From Aquimarina atlantica (GTDB lineage: Bacteria > Bacteroidota > Bacteroidia > Flavobacteriales > Flavobacteriaceae), in the NCBI RefSeq assembly GCF_000626715.1, contig NZ_AQRA01000004.1, positions 310,001 through 374,000 of the forward strand: DNA of 64,000 nucleotides, written 5' to 3'. Of the stretch, positions 37,693-46,884 are shown piece by piece (within the stretch, counting starts at the first letter, position 1; every line of letters starts with the position of its first letter). A model generated the notes under the pieces. The model had not been told where the DNA came from and did not search any database. It saw only the letters and a list, made by a program, of their open reading frames with translations. The position numbers and the translations under genes are program-made.

Positions 37693-38568
37693 ATGAAAGA
37701 AGGGTATTTCCACATTGCTGGCCCGATTTATTTTTATGCAAATGATCATGGTGAATTCGAGGATACAGATCATGTTGATACTTTTAATGAAAAATGGGGT
37801 TTTGAAGTTTTTGAAGCATTGGATATTGCCAGTAAACAATTATCTGATTTTGTAGAAAAGCATACTGGTTCCTTTGTTGGTATAAGACTTTCAAAAGCTG
37901 GACAATGGTTTAGTCTTCTTGATCTTATAGGTAATTTAGGTATCAAATCAATAGTAGACAAACATATATCTTCTTTAAGAAATTTTGTTGAAGCTTGTAT
38001 AAAGGCTTCCTATGATATCGATGAGGCAATTTGGTGTGATAACGAAAGTAATTTAGGTCAATCAGAAGCCTCCTGGCTAGCCTGCAGATCTATTGAATCT
38101 GTTCCTTTATTTATAAGATTTTTAGAAACTTGTGATTTAGATCATGAGACAGACCATGCAGGTGATATTGCCGATGTATTTTGGGCCCATGGATGGACTA
38201 ATGCGACCATGGCACTTTGGGTTGCACGTGTTGGAAATTGTTGTGGGCAATACGGACATAATGAAGGTTGGTATAGTGAACCTTATTTAGCAGACTGGAT
38301 AAGGAAAGATAAGAACCGTGAGCAATTATTAATTCAATTAATCGCAGGAAATCTAATAGCGATTAATTCTTGGGATCTAAATTATCCCATAATAGAATTG
38401 ATAGCCTCTAATGAAGATTGGTTTGCTACCCCTGATCACGGGTTAGGAGAAATAGCTGTACGTGTTACTAATGAAGCTATTAAATTAGCTAAAAGTATTG
38501 CAAAACATCATTTAGAAAATGGGACACAACCCAATAAGCATTGGTTACATGTGCTTCCGGATTCCTGA
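37693..38568 (+). CDS. hypothetical cytoplasmic protein
   Basis: 291 residues without signal peptide or membrane segments. Rich in W, H, D and E, with striking stretches such as DHAGDIADVFWAHGWTNATM and GNCCGQYGHNEGWYSEPYLADW, which look like a metal-binding or active-site region (CC, several His and Asp). Family not recognised. Single gene between BIME copy 7 and a lone REP. Confidence 0.6.
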   Translation: MKEGYFHIAGPIYFYANDHGEFEDTDHVDTFNEKWGFEVFEALDIASKQLSDFVEKHTGSFVGIRLSKAGQWFSLLDLIGNLGIKSIVDKHISSLRNFVEACIKASYDIDEAIWCDNESNLGQSEASWLACRSIESVPLFIRFLETCDLDHETDHAGDIADVFWAHGWTNATMALWVARVGNCCGQYGHNEGWYSEPYLADWIRKDKNREQLLIQLIAGNLIAINSWDLNYPIIELIASNEDWFATPDHGLGEIAVRVTNEAIKLAKSIAKHHLENGTQPNKHWLHVLPDS

Positions 38569-38593
38569 TAAAACAGAAATGTATAACAAACTA

Positions 38594-38632
38594 TTATAGC
38601 ACGGATTTGTATCTTAAATCCGCGTCATCGGT
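38594..38632. repeat. lone REP hairpin relic
   Basis: TAGCACGGATTTG...AAATCCGCGTCATCGG, a single imperfect hairpin like the one at 19811-19850. It marks the right edge of the repeat-rich island. The following 200 nt up to the next gene hold nothing I recognise. Confidence 0.65.
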
Positions 38633-38840
38633 TAGAGAGAGGGAGTTTATAATTCAGCCTATTGGATACCCCTGTAGAACTATGAATCTTCTAGCTACGT
38701 TTGCGTATGTCAATCCCAATGAATATTTTAGGGCATGCAGTTTGTCTTGTGCCCATATCTATATATTTTACAACATTTTAAAGATACTCGACAGATTGCT
38801 TTTACATAGCTACTTATGTATAATTGTAAATAAATCAAAA

Positions 38841-39446
38841 ATGAAACGAATTTGTCTGATTACTCATTGTGAAGCCACACATACGGTAGACGGAAGGGTT
38901 GGTGGATGGTTCGACTCAGATCTAACAGTAAAAGGAAAACAACAAGCATCTCTGTTGCCAAGTAAGATTAGAGAGTTGGGGTTTGATGTTCAAAACTTAA
39001 CTGTTTATAGTTCAGATTTAAAAAGAGCTGCCCAAACAGCTCAGATTTTGACGAACGGGACAAATACACCACTAATTCTCGATCAAAGACTTAGAGAAAT
39101 GTCTTTTGGAACACATGGAGGAATGGTACAAAGTGAGCATAATAAAATCATGATACCTGTAAGCCCTAATGGAAACAGATTAGATCATCGGATATGTAAA
39201 GGAGCAGAAACTAGAAGAAATGTAGCAGAACGTATATGTCAATTTGTTGATGAGATAATAGAATTGGAAAAAGATATAATAGTTGTAACACATGGATTTG
39301 CAGCAACGTTTTTTATCGCAGCTTTTCAAAAAATTGATATTTCATCGATGGGTTATATCAATTACAGGCTTAATCCAGGTAGTATTTCAATACTCGAAGA
39401 AGATAATATATTTAAAAGTAGAGTTATCAAGCTTTTAAATGGATAA
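38841..39446 (+). CDS. histidine phosphatase superfamily protein with altered RHG motif
   Basis: 201 residues from the ATG at 38841 (MKRICLITHCEATH); the frame is open 100 codons upstream, but that overlaps the previous gene and a REP, so I reject it. The usual LxRHGE reads LITHCEA: the catalytic His stays but Arg is Thr and Gly is Cys. The rest of the family pattern is present: SSDLKRAAQTA, LREMSFGTHGG and VTHGFAATFF. Phosphatase activity on a small phosphorylated metabolite is expected but the altered box makes it uncertain. Confidence 0.78.
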   Translation: MKRICLITHCEATHTVDGRVGGWFDSDLTVKGKQQASLLPSKIRELGFDVQNLTVYSSDLKRAAQTAQILTNGTNTPLILDQRLREMSFGTHGGMVQSEHNKIMIPVSPNGNRLDHRICKGAETRRNVAERICQFVDEIIELEKDIIVVTHGFAATFFIAAFQKIDISSMGYINYRLNPGSISILEEDNIFKSRVIKLLNG

Positions 39447-39536
39447 AACGCACATAACACTATATAAAATCATAGCTTTCATTCTATCGCTACGCTTTAT
39501 ATATTAACTAACAACCCTATTAATAGAACTTTAATC

Positions 39537-40625
39537 ATGAAATTTAAATTTTTAATTGTATTCATTTTTGTATCTATAAGTACGCTAAGTTATGCTCAGG
39601 AACAACTACCGGATTTACCCGAAGATATTAAACAGCAGACTCAAAAACGAATAGATTTAGGGTACCATTCAGGTACTGTAATTGGTGTTGTAGATAAAAG
39701 CGGTGCACGTTATTATGGTTTTGGACAAAAATCTTTTGACGATACATCAAAACCAGACGAGTATTCAATTTTTGAAATTGCATCTATTACAAAACCATTC
39801 ACAGCCGCACTTCTTGCTGATTTAGAACTGAAAGGTGAAATTAAGATAAATGATGCTATTGAAAAATATGTCCCCGTTTTTAAACAAGTATTAGCAAAGA
39901 GTAACAGAACAATTACACTGGAAGATTTACTCAATCATACCTCTGGACTTCCGCGCAATCCAACCAATACAAAAACAGAGGATTCTAATCGATATAAAGA
40001 CTATTCTGTAGATGATTTAAACGAATACTTATCTGGCTATACCATGACAAATAGTACAAGAACCTATCGGTATTCAAGTCTTGCCTATTTACCATTAGAA
40101 CTTGCTATAGAAAACAGAATGAATACAACTTATGAAGATTTGATAAAAGATCGAATATTGAAACCGCTGGAAATGAATGACACCTATTTTGTTGTGCCTC
40201 AAAACAAAAGAGATCGGTTAATTATGCCCTATAGAAATGGTAAACAGATGCCTGAACTAGATATGGGGCAGTTTCCTGCTGGCGGCGGAATAAAAACAAG
40301 TCCAAAAGACTTGATACAATTCATAAAAGCACAACTCGACTTGTATGTCACACCTTTGAGTGAAGCATTCGAAATGACTCATAAGGAACGATTTTCAAAT
40401 AAAAAAGAGACATTAGGGCTAGCCTGGAGTATCCTAAGAAGAAAAGAATCTGGAAAAACTTTAATTTATCATAAAGGTGGATCTAAAGGCTTTGTTAGTT
40501 TTGCTGGATTTAATGTTGAAGATCAAATAGGTGTTGTTGTCTTAACAAATGGCATTCGCTATTTTAGTGATTTAGGATTTAAAATTTTAGATCCTACCTA
40601 CCCTTTGACTATTGTGCAAAAGTAA
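39537..40625 (+). CDS. secreted class C-like serine hydrolase
   Basis: 362 residues with a signal peptide ending LSYAQ. Nucleophile motif SITK at 83-86, YSS in YRYSSLAYL in place of the usual YxN, and HKG in IYHKGGSKGF. It belongs to the beta-lactamase/D-alanyl-D-alanine carboxypeptidase-like family PF00144. The Asn-to-Ser change in the second motif is seen in some esterase-type members. Another serine hydrolase gene follows within 111 nt on the same strand. Confidence 0.84.
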   Translation: MKFKFLIVFIFVSISTLSYAQEQLPDLPEDIKQQTQKRIDLGYHSGTVIGVVDKSGARYYGFGQKSFDDTSKPDEYSIFEIASITKPFTAALLADLELKGEIKINDAIEKYVPVFKQVLAKSNRTITLEDLLNHTSGLPRNPTNTKTEDSNRYKDYSVDDLNEYLSGYTMTNSTRTYRYSSLAYLPLELAIENRMNTTYEDLIKDRILKPLEMNDTYFVVPQNKRDRLIMPYRNGKQMPELDMGQFPAGGGIKTSPKDLIQFIKAQLDLYVTPLSEAFEMTHKERFSNKKETLGLAWSILRRKESGKTLIYHKGGSKGFVSFAGFNVEDQIGVVVLTNGIRYFSDLGFKILDPTYPLTIVQK

Positions 40626-40736
40626 ACAGTAAGACGGTTGTTAATTGCACATATTAAGATTATTATCTACAAGCTGAAAAACGAAACTGTAACAAAAATC
40701 AATTTTTTTAATCCTTTAAGGAAACTAAAAGAACAA

Positions 40737-42014
40737 ATGAAAAAAATAGCTTTAATAGTAATCTTAGGAATTGCATTTTCGTCATGTAATCAAAGTAAAA
40801 AAAACAACGATAATACTAAAAGTGAAGTCCAAATTGTAAGAGATTCTTTGACAGCAGAGTTAGATTCTATTCAGAAAAGTGGACTAATAAACGGGTTTGC
40901 TGTCGCTATGGTAAACCAAAACGGAGTGTTATACGAAAAAGGGTTTGGGTATTCTAATCAAGAAACAAAAGAAAAATATACAGAACACACAATCCAACAT
41001 ATTGCTTCTGTGTCTAAAACATTAATAGGGATTTCATTAATGAAGGCACAAGAAATGGGGAAATTAAAGCTTGATGATCCAATTCATAATTATTTACCAT
41101 TCGAAGTAATTAATCCTAATTATCCAAATGAAAAAATAACAATAAGACAATTAGCCACACATACATCAGGTATTAATGATACCGAGCAGTATATGCAAAA
41201 AGCTTGGATTCTCACAAAAAATCAAGACTTAACAAATGTGAGTACAGATTACCCTGCACAGCGATTAAATTCATCTGAATTCAATATCCCTATGGAAGAA
41301 TACTTGAAAGGATATTTAGAAATCAATGGTACATTTTATCAAGGTGATAATTATCTAAACTTCAAACCAGGCGAACGTTATAATTATTCAAATATAGGTG
41401 CAACTTTGTGTGCTTTAGTTATTGAAAAAGCAACAGGTAAAACATTCGATTCATTTACAAAAGAACATATACTTAAACCATTAGGTATGAATTCGACAGG
41501 TTGGTCCTTAAAAGATGTTAATATAAAAAAGCATTCTAGGTTGTATAGAAATGACAATACACTTTTACCATTTTATACTGCAATAACTTATCCCGACGGA
41601 ATGCTTATTTCATCAAGTAGTGATATGGCAAAATATTTAGCAGAACTGGTTAAAGGATATTGTGGTGAAGGTACATTACTCTCTAAAAATAGTTATAAAG
41701 AACTCTTTACAGAGCAATTAGAAGAGAAAAACTTTGAATCAAGAAATGCGGGTCACCCATATAACGGAGATTACAGTCCTGCAATTTTTATTGGGCATAG
41801 TGCTTTGGGATACATAGGGCATTCTGGCGGTGATGCGGGAGTCGGAACGTGGATGTATTTTGATAAAGAGAAAAAAACAGGAAGGTATATTGTGATTAAT
41901 ACAGATATGGGAAATGATGAACGCTCTAAAGAACTAGAATACTATGCAATTTGGGATAAAATGAATGAGTATTTTGATAGGTTGAGTGTAGAAAAACCAG
42001 CACATGCCCAATAA
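40737..42014 (+). CDS. class C-like serine hydrolase lipoprotein
   Basis: 425 residues from the ATG at 40737, which begins a proper lipoprotein signal (IAFSSCNQS); the frame is open 33 codons upstream but without a signal. Motifs: SVSK, YSN in YNYSNIGATLC and HSG in GHSGGDAGVG, all canonical for PF00144. Probably a periplasmic or outer-membrane peptidase or esterase. Likely co-transcribed with the preceding serine hydrolase gene. Confidence 0.85.
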   Translation: MKKIALIVILGIAFSSCNQSKKNNDNTKSEVQIVRDSLTAELDSIQKSGLINGFAVAMVNQNGVLYEKGFGYSNQETKEKYTEHTIQHIASVSKTLIGISLMKAQEMGKLKLDDPIHNYLPFEVINPNYPNEKITIRQLATHTSGINDTEQYMQKAWILTKNQDLTNVSTDYPAQRLNSSEFNIPMEEYLKGYLEINGTFYQGDNYLNFKPGERYNYSNIGATLCALVIEKATGKTFDSFTKEHILKPLGMNSTGWSLKDVNIKKHSRLYRNDNTLLPFYTAITYPDGMLISSSSDMAKYLAELVKGYCGEGTLLSKNSYKELFTEQLEEKNFESRNAGHPYNGDYSPAIFIGHSALGYIGHSGGDAGVGTWMYFDKEKKTGRYIVINTDMGNDERSKELEYYAIWDKMNEYFDRLSVEKPAHAQ

Positions 42015-42101
42015 GAGATTCGTTACTAAATTGATAGCTTATCACTTTCTACCGCAATACTTGTCATATAGTAAACGTTAGTTACAACAAAAAGAAAAAT
42101 T

Positions 42102-43004
42102 ATGGTAAAAAAAAGGCCTATAACATTCTTAATCTGTTTAATAATTTTTGCACAAGGATATTCACAAAAGATTGAAACACTAAGACAGAAAATTGAAGGT
42201 ATTATAAACTCCAAAAGCGCAGTAGTTGGAGTTGCAATTAATGGAATGGAAACTAAAGACACATTAAGTATCAATGGACAAAGACATTTTCCAATGCAAA
42301 GCGTGTTCAAGTTTCCAATTGCGTTGACTATTTTATCCGAAATAGATAAAGGTAACCTTTCTCTTGAGCAAAAAATTGATATCAAGAAAAGTGAGTTATT
42401 GCCTGGACTATGGAGCCCTATACGAAAAAAATATCCCGAAGGAGCTACACTTACCATAGCAGAAATTATGAAATATACAGTTGCTTTAAGCGATAACGTA
42501 GGTTGTGATGTACTACTAAAACTTCTTGGCAAACCTCAAGCTGTTGAAAATTATTTTTCTAAGCTCGGTTTTAAAGATTTTTCTGTAAAAATAAACGAAG
42601 AAACCATGCAAAACAATTGGGATCTACAGTTTTTAAATTGGACAACACCAAAAGAAGCGAACAAGATCCTGGCAACATTTTATAAAAACAGTAACGGTCT
42701 ACTTTCCAAAAAAAGTCACGAATTTGTGTGGAATGTAATGAAAGGAACTAAAACAGGTAAGAACAGATTAAGAGGGCAATTGCCTAAAGAAACCATAGTA
42801 GCGCATAAAACAGGCTGGTCGGGAGCACATAAAGAAACAGGGATAACTGCCGCAGTAAACAACATTGGAATTGTTTTTCTACCAAATGGAAAATACTTTA
42901 TCATAAGTGTTTTTATCACAGAGTCAGCAGAAAACTTTGAAACTAACGAGAAAATGATATCCGATATTTCGAAAGCAACCTGGGATTATTTTATAAACCA
43001 ATAA
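42102..43004 (+). CDS. class A beta-lactamase, PER/CfxA-like (subclass A2)
   Basis: 300 residues with a signal peptide ending QGYSQ. All class A residues are present: S67-x-x-K70 (SVFK), SDN at 130-132, the omega-loop Glu at 166 in INEETMQ, and KTG at 236-238 followed by WSG. The segment NEETMQNN...LNWTTP aligns with the omega loop of PER-type enzymes. It should hydrolyse penicillins and cephalosporins in the periplasm; spectrum unknown. An AACGTTAG boundary lies 28 nt upstream (42073), and no mobile element is adjacent. Confidence 0.9.
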   Translation: MVKKRPITFLICLIIFAQGYSQKIETLRQKIEGIINSKSAVVGVAINGMETKDTLSINGQRHFPMQSVFKFPIALTILSEIDKGNLSLEQKIDIKKSELLPGLWSPIRKKYPEGATLTIAEIMKYTVALSDNVGCDVLLKLLGKPQAVENYFSKLGFKDFSVKINEETMQNNWDLQFLNWTTPKEANKILATFYKNSNGLLSKKSHEFVWNVMKGTKTGKNRLRGQLPKETIVAHKTGWSGAHKETGITAAVNNIGIVFLPNGKYFIISVFITESAENFETNEKMISDISKATWDYFINQ

Positions 43005-43179
43005 GTTATAAGTTTTCTTATTATCTTAATCGAATATTTGTAAGTAAAATCAACAGGTAATAATGTGAATAACAAATAACGGTTTAAGTGATAAAGCAAA
43101 GATTGGTAAAAAACTAAAAAGTTAGTAATAACAACCTGCTACTACCCATACATGCTACCGTTATCAGTATTATGGTAAA

Positions 43180-44346
43180 ATGAGAGATACAAAAGATAAG
43201 ATTGCAATTGTCGGTGGAGGAATCGGTGGCTTAACAATGGCTCTGACTTTAAAAAAGAATAACCAGGATTTTAAACTCTTTGAAAAATCTAATGAATTTA
43301 AAGAAGTCGGAGCAGGTATCGGACTTGCATCTAATGCTCTAAAAATATTTGATAAACTTAATATAGGTGAAGAGTTAAGAGCAAAAGGGCATTTGCTAAA
43401 AAGAACAATACTTGCCACCAAAAAATTAAAAATTCTAAAAACGGTTCCTTTCCCAGAAGAGGTTTATTGCATTCATAGAGCATCAATCATAGATGTTATC
43501 TCTGGCAAATTAGATCAAAACTCGTATGAGTTAGGTAAAGAAGTTAAAAGTATTGAAAACGAAGAAAGTGTAAAAATTACGTTTAACGATCATACGGTTA
43601 GAGAATTTGATACTTTAATTGCTTCTGATGGTATTAATTCTACCGTTAGAAAATCTATTTTTCCCGAAATTAAAATAAGACATACGCATCAAATAATTTG
43701 GAGAGGAATTACTGAGTTTGATATTAATTCTGATCTAAAACATACATATTATGAGCTTTTTGAAGGAACGTTGCGATTTTTATTTTTGCCATTAAACGAT
43801 ACCAAAATATTCTGGTTAGCAGTACAGGAAAAAAAGAATTTCAATAAAGATGTGTCGACATCTCTAAAATCGTACCTAATAGAAACTTATCAAAATTTTG
43901 CTCCTATAGTGTTGGATATGCTAAACAAAACAACCGAAAGCGACATTCTTCAAAATGAATTGGCAGATATAAATCCCAGCTATAAAGACTGGTTTAAAAA
44001 CAATACTGTTTTTATTGGTGATGCTATTCATGCTACCACACCTAATCTTGCACAGGGAGCTTGCCAAGCTATCGAAGATGCGTACACTTTGGGGCTTTGT
44101 TTTAAAAACAATACCGGTAATGCTTTTTCTGAATACCAAAACATAAGATCTAAAAAAGTTAAATACATTGTGAAGCAATCCTGGAAAATTGGTAAAATGT
44201 CAATGACAAATACTAGTTTTCAAAAAAAACTACTCCTTTTATTATTAAGATTTCTTCCCAAAAAGCAATATCAAAAAAGATTTAATCGCATAATCAACAT
44301 TGAATATTTAAATACATTAGAACATATTCCCAGTGGCAATAATTAA
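43180..44346 (+). CDS. FAD-dependent monooxygenase
   Basis: 388 residues. Dinucleotide fold IAIVGGGIGGLTMAL (GxGxxG) at the N-terminus, the DG motif in LIASDGINSTVR, and the FAD-ribityl GD motif in FIGDAIHATTPNLAQGACQAIEDA. This is the UbiH/salicylate-hydroxylase type of flavoprotein hydroxylase. Substrate unknown; antibiotic-modifying relatives exist but nothing here is specific to them. Monocistronic. Confidence 0.87.
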   Translation: MRDTKDKIAIVGGGIGGLTMALTLKKNNQDFKLFEKSNEFKEVGAGIGLASNALKIFDKLNIGEELRAKGHLLKRTILATKKLKILKTVPFPEEVYCIHRASIIDVISGKLDQNSYELGKEVKSIENEESVKITFNDHTVREFDTLIASDGINSTVRKSIFPEIKIRHTHQIIWRGITEFDINSDLKHTYYELFEGTLRFLFLPLNDTKIFWLAVQEKKNFNKDVSTSLKSYLIETYQNFAPIVLDMLNKTTESDILQNELADINPSYKDWFKNNTVFIGDAIHATTPNLAQGACQAIEDAYTLGLCFKNNTGNAFSEYQNIRSKKVKYIVKQSWKIGKMSMTNTSFQKKLLLLLLRFLPKKQYQKRFNRIINIEYLNTLEHIPSGNN

Positions 44347-44474
44347 AGACTATGGTAATTCAAAATTAACTACTTCTTTTTTTAGATTAGAAAGAGATAA
44401 TGAATTAACTCTTATTTTTTAGGCAAACTGTAACATTTATCATTGTATTCCATCTTTTATTTAAAACCAATACT

Positions 44475-45734
44475 ATGAAAGAAATCAGAAAATTGTTATT
44501 TCTTATTATTTTGTTATTTGCTTGTTTTGCTTCAAAAAAGTTGTCCGCACAAAATGATTATTCTATTGACTCCATTATTCAATCAAATAAATATACTTTC
44601 AAAATTGTAAACAATGAAATTATTGGAAATGGAAAAGATTTTTTAAAAAAAGAAGCTGGAAATTCTCAATTTTTCATGATTGGTGAGTTACATGGAAATC
44701 AAGAGACTCCCCTATTTACTTCTGCTATTCTTAACTTACTAAAGCCTGTAGGATACAACAATTTTGCTATTGAAATTGGTCCTTTCAGTAATAAAAAATT
44801 ACTATCTATTATTAAGCAAAAAAATGGTGTTGATTCTCTATCAAATTTTTATAAAAAATACAACCCAGATAATTTAACAAATCCAATTCCCTTTTTTGAT
44901 GGGATGGATGAAGTTAGAATGCTACAAACTGCTTTAATTAATAACTATACTATCTGGGGAATCGATCAAGAGTTTGTGTATGCTGCCCCCTTTTTATTTG
45001 ATGAAATTTTTAATACGGTAAAAAAACTAAAAAATAATTCAAAAGATTATGAACAGATCTATAAAAAAGCTCACGCTTCTTTATTAAAACACCTTACTAC
45101 GAAATCCAAATCCAAATTTAATCTTCTATTAATGGATAAACATATTCTTGAGTTTATTTCTGAATCAAAAGGAACAGATAACGAGGTTACTACTCTATTA
45201 ACAGAGTTAGAAAAAAGTTGGCAAATATATGCTTACGGAAACGGCCCGACAAAACAATATTTTGAAAGTAATAACTCAAGAGCGATTATGATGAAACATT
45301 ACTTTTTTGACTATTATAAAAAAGCTTTATTAAAGGAGCCCAACCCAAAAATGGTCTTGAAGATGGGTAGTATGCATACCGTTTATGGAAAAAATCCTTT
45401 AGCAATTTATGATATTGGAAATACTCTATATGAATTAGCAATATTAAATAGTTCTAAAAGTTTTAATCTTGCACTTGCTGGTAGGTATTACATTAGAAGC
45501 AGTGGAGAAAAAATTGATCGCTTGAAATATGTTCCAGAGTATAAAAAACTATTTGAACATCAAGAAAAAAATCTTTGGACTCTCTTGGATTTAAGACCTC
45601 TTAAAAAAGCTATTTACAATGGGAAAATTAAGATAGATGATAAGAAATTTAAAAAGCTCCTTAACAGATATGATTCTGTTCTCCTGAAAACTCTTACAGC
45701 TGCAACAGAAGATATTAGGGATTATAAAAAATAA
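44475..45734 (+). CDS. erythromycin-esterase/ChaN-like secreted protein
   Basis: 419 residues with a signal peptide ending KKLSAQ. Paralogue of the lipoprotein at 14297-15598: GELHGNQET at 70-78, FAIEIGPFSNKKL, IPFFDGMDEVRMLQ and WGIDQEFVY occur in the same order. It lacks the lipobox, so it should be periplasmic rather than lipid-anchored. A methyltransferase gene follows after 26 nt. Catalytic role unproven. Confidence 0.72.
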   Translation: MKEIRKLLFLIILLFACFASKKLSAQNDYSIDSIIQSNKYTFKIVNNEIIGNGKDFLKKEAGNSQFFMIGELHGNQETPLFTSAILNLLKPVGYNNFAIEIGPFSNKKLLSIIKQKNGVDSLSNFYKKYNPDNLTNPIPFFDGMDEVRMLQTALINNYTIWGIDQEFVYAAPFLFDEIFNTVKKLKNNSKDYEQIYKKAHASLLKHLTTKSKSKFNLLLMDKHILEFISESKGTDNEVTTLLTELEKSWQIYAYGNGPTKQYFESNNSRAIMMKHYFFDYYKKALLKEPNPKMVLKMGSMHTVYGKNPLAIYDIGNTLYELAILNSSKSFNLALAGRYYIRSSGEKIDRLKYVPEYKKLFEHQEKNLWTLLDLRPLKKAIYNGKIKIDDKKFKKLLNRYDSVLLKTLTAATEDIRDYKK

Positions 45735-45760
45735 ATAACTCATAAAAAATTTCAACATAA

Positions 45761-46498
45761 ATGAATAGCCTGTATTCTGATTTAGCTAAAGTTTATGATG
45801 CAATGTATGCTACTTTTATTGATTATAAAGATGAATATGAGTTTTATAGTGAAGTACTTAAGAAATATAACAAAAAAAGCCTTTTAGAAATAGGTAGCGG
45901 AACTGGAAACTTGACAACATATTTTAAAAAAAATGGATTTGAATATTTAGGCTTTGATTTAAATGAAGAAATGCTGGAGATAGCCAGAATAAAAAACCCC
46001 GATTGTATATATATAAAAGGAGATATGCGTTCTTTTAAACTTGAAAAACCAGTGGAAAGCATAATAATGACAGGAAGGACTATTAGTTATCTACTTAGCA
46101 ATCAAGATGTAGAATCTACCTTAAAAAGCATTCATAATAATTTAGAAAAAGGAGGGGTATTTTGTTTTGATTTCATTGATGCCAATAAATTCATACCAGA
46201 AATTTCTGAAGGAAAAGAAATAACACACGAAGCAAGTTATGATAACATATACTATGTTCGAAAAAGTAAGTGGAACCTAAATTTAAAACAAGGAATGGAT
46301 TTTATTTGGGAATCAAATTATTATAAAAAAGAAGGAAAGAAATTAATTGAAATCGGAAAAGACAATTCGATAATACGAACTTTTACCATAAATGAAATTG
46401 AAATATTTCTTCAAATAAATAATTTTGAAATCAGAAAAATTATTAAGAAAAAATCATATGCTTTTCCAACTTATGCTATTATTGCTCTTAAAAAATAG
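45761..46498 (+). CDS. class I SAM-dependent methyltransferase
   Basis: 245 residues, cytoplasmic. SAM-binding motif I LLEIGSGTGNLTTYF at about 41-55, acidic residue in FDLNEEML, and motif IV region SIIMTGRTISYL. Resembles small-molecule methyltransferases. It follows the EreA-like gene closely and may share its transcript. Substrate unknown. Confidence 0.86.
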   Translation: MNSLYSDLAKVYDAMYATFIDYKDEYEFYSEVLKKYNKKSLLEIGSGTGNLTTYFKKNGFEYLGFDLNEEMLEIARIKNPDCIYIKGDMRSFKLEKPVESIIMTGRTISYLLSNQDVESTLKSIHNNLEKGGVFCFDFIDANKFIPEISEGKEITHEASYDNIYYVRKSKWNLNLKQGMDFIWESNYYKKEGKKLIEIGKDNSIIRTFTINEIEIFLQINNFEIRKIIKKKSYAFPTYAIIALKK

Positions 46499-46673
46499 AG
46501 CCTCCTTTTTATTTTCCTTTCAAGAAAGAAGTACAGACAACAAAATGTTGAATAGAATAGTCTAGTATACCATCTTAATTATCAACATTAAACCTATCGA
46601 AGGTATTTATATAAGTATTTTCAAACATCCTTGATAGTTTTTGATCATTTTTTGTTTTAAAGCCTTGATGAAC

Positions 46674-46836
46674 AAAATCAAAGTAATCTTGAACTGTTTT
46701 TCTTGAAAAATAGTTCAGTATTCAGTTTAACATAAATTTTGGTAAGTTTTTTTTATAAAAAAATCATTTTTTTCCCAAATCAAAAAACAACTTCTATATA
46801 TTTAAATAGATAAAATCAGGTTAATACAAAGATTCG
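46674..46836 (+). repeat. R4 direct repeat, copy a
   Basis: About 163 nt: AAAATCAAAGTAATCTTGAAC, CTGTTTTTCTTG, then TTTTTATAAAAAAATCATTTTTTTCCC and CAAATCAAAAAACAACTTCTATATATTT. Very similar to 48156-48317. Together with AT-rich sequence it makes up the 386-nt gap before the Crp-like gene. Confidence 0.8.
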
Positions 46837-46884
46837 TGTTAGACATCATTTAAGTACAATATCCAAAATTAGAACTATTCTTTA

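Noticed and set aside
38541..38840. 100-codon N-terminal extension of the histidine phosphatase
   Set aside because: Overlaps the previous gene and a REP relic, and the family domain begins exactly at the ATG at 38841.
42026..42532. 168-codon frame on the minus strand
   Set aside because: Lies antisense to the class A beta-lactamase gene, whose catalytic motifs prove the plus-strand frame.
19000..43000. Classical mobile integron
   Set aside because: No integrase gene, no Pc promoter and no clear attC pairs; many genes have their own upstream regions.
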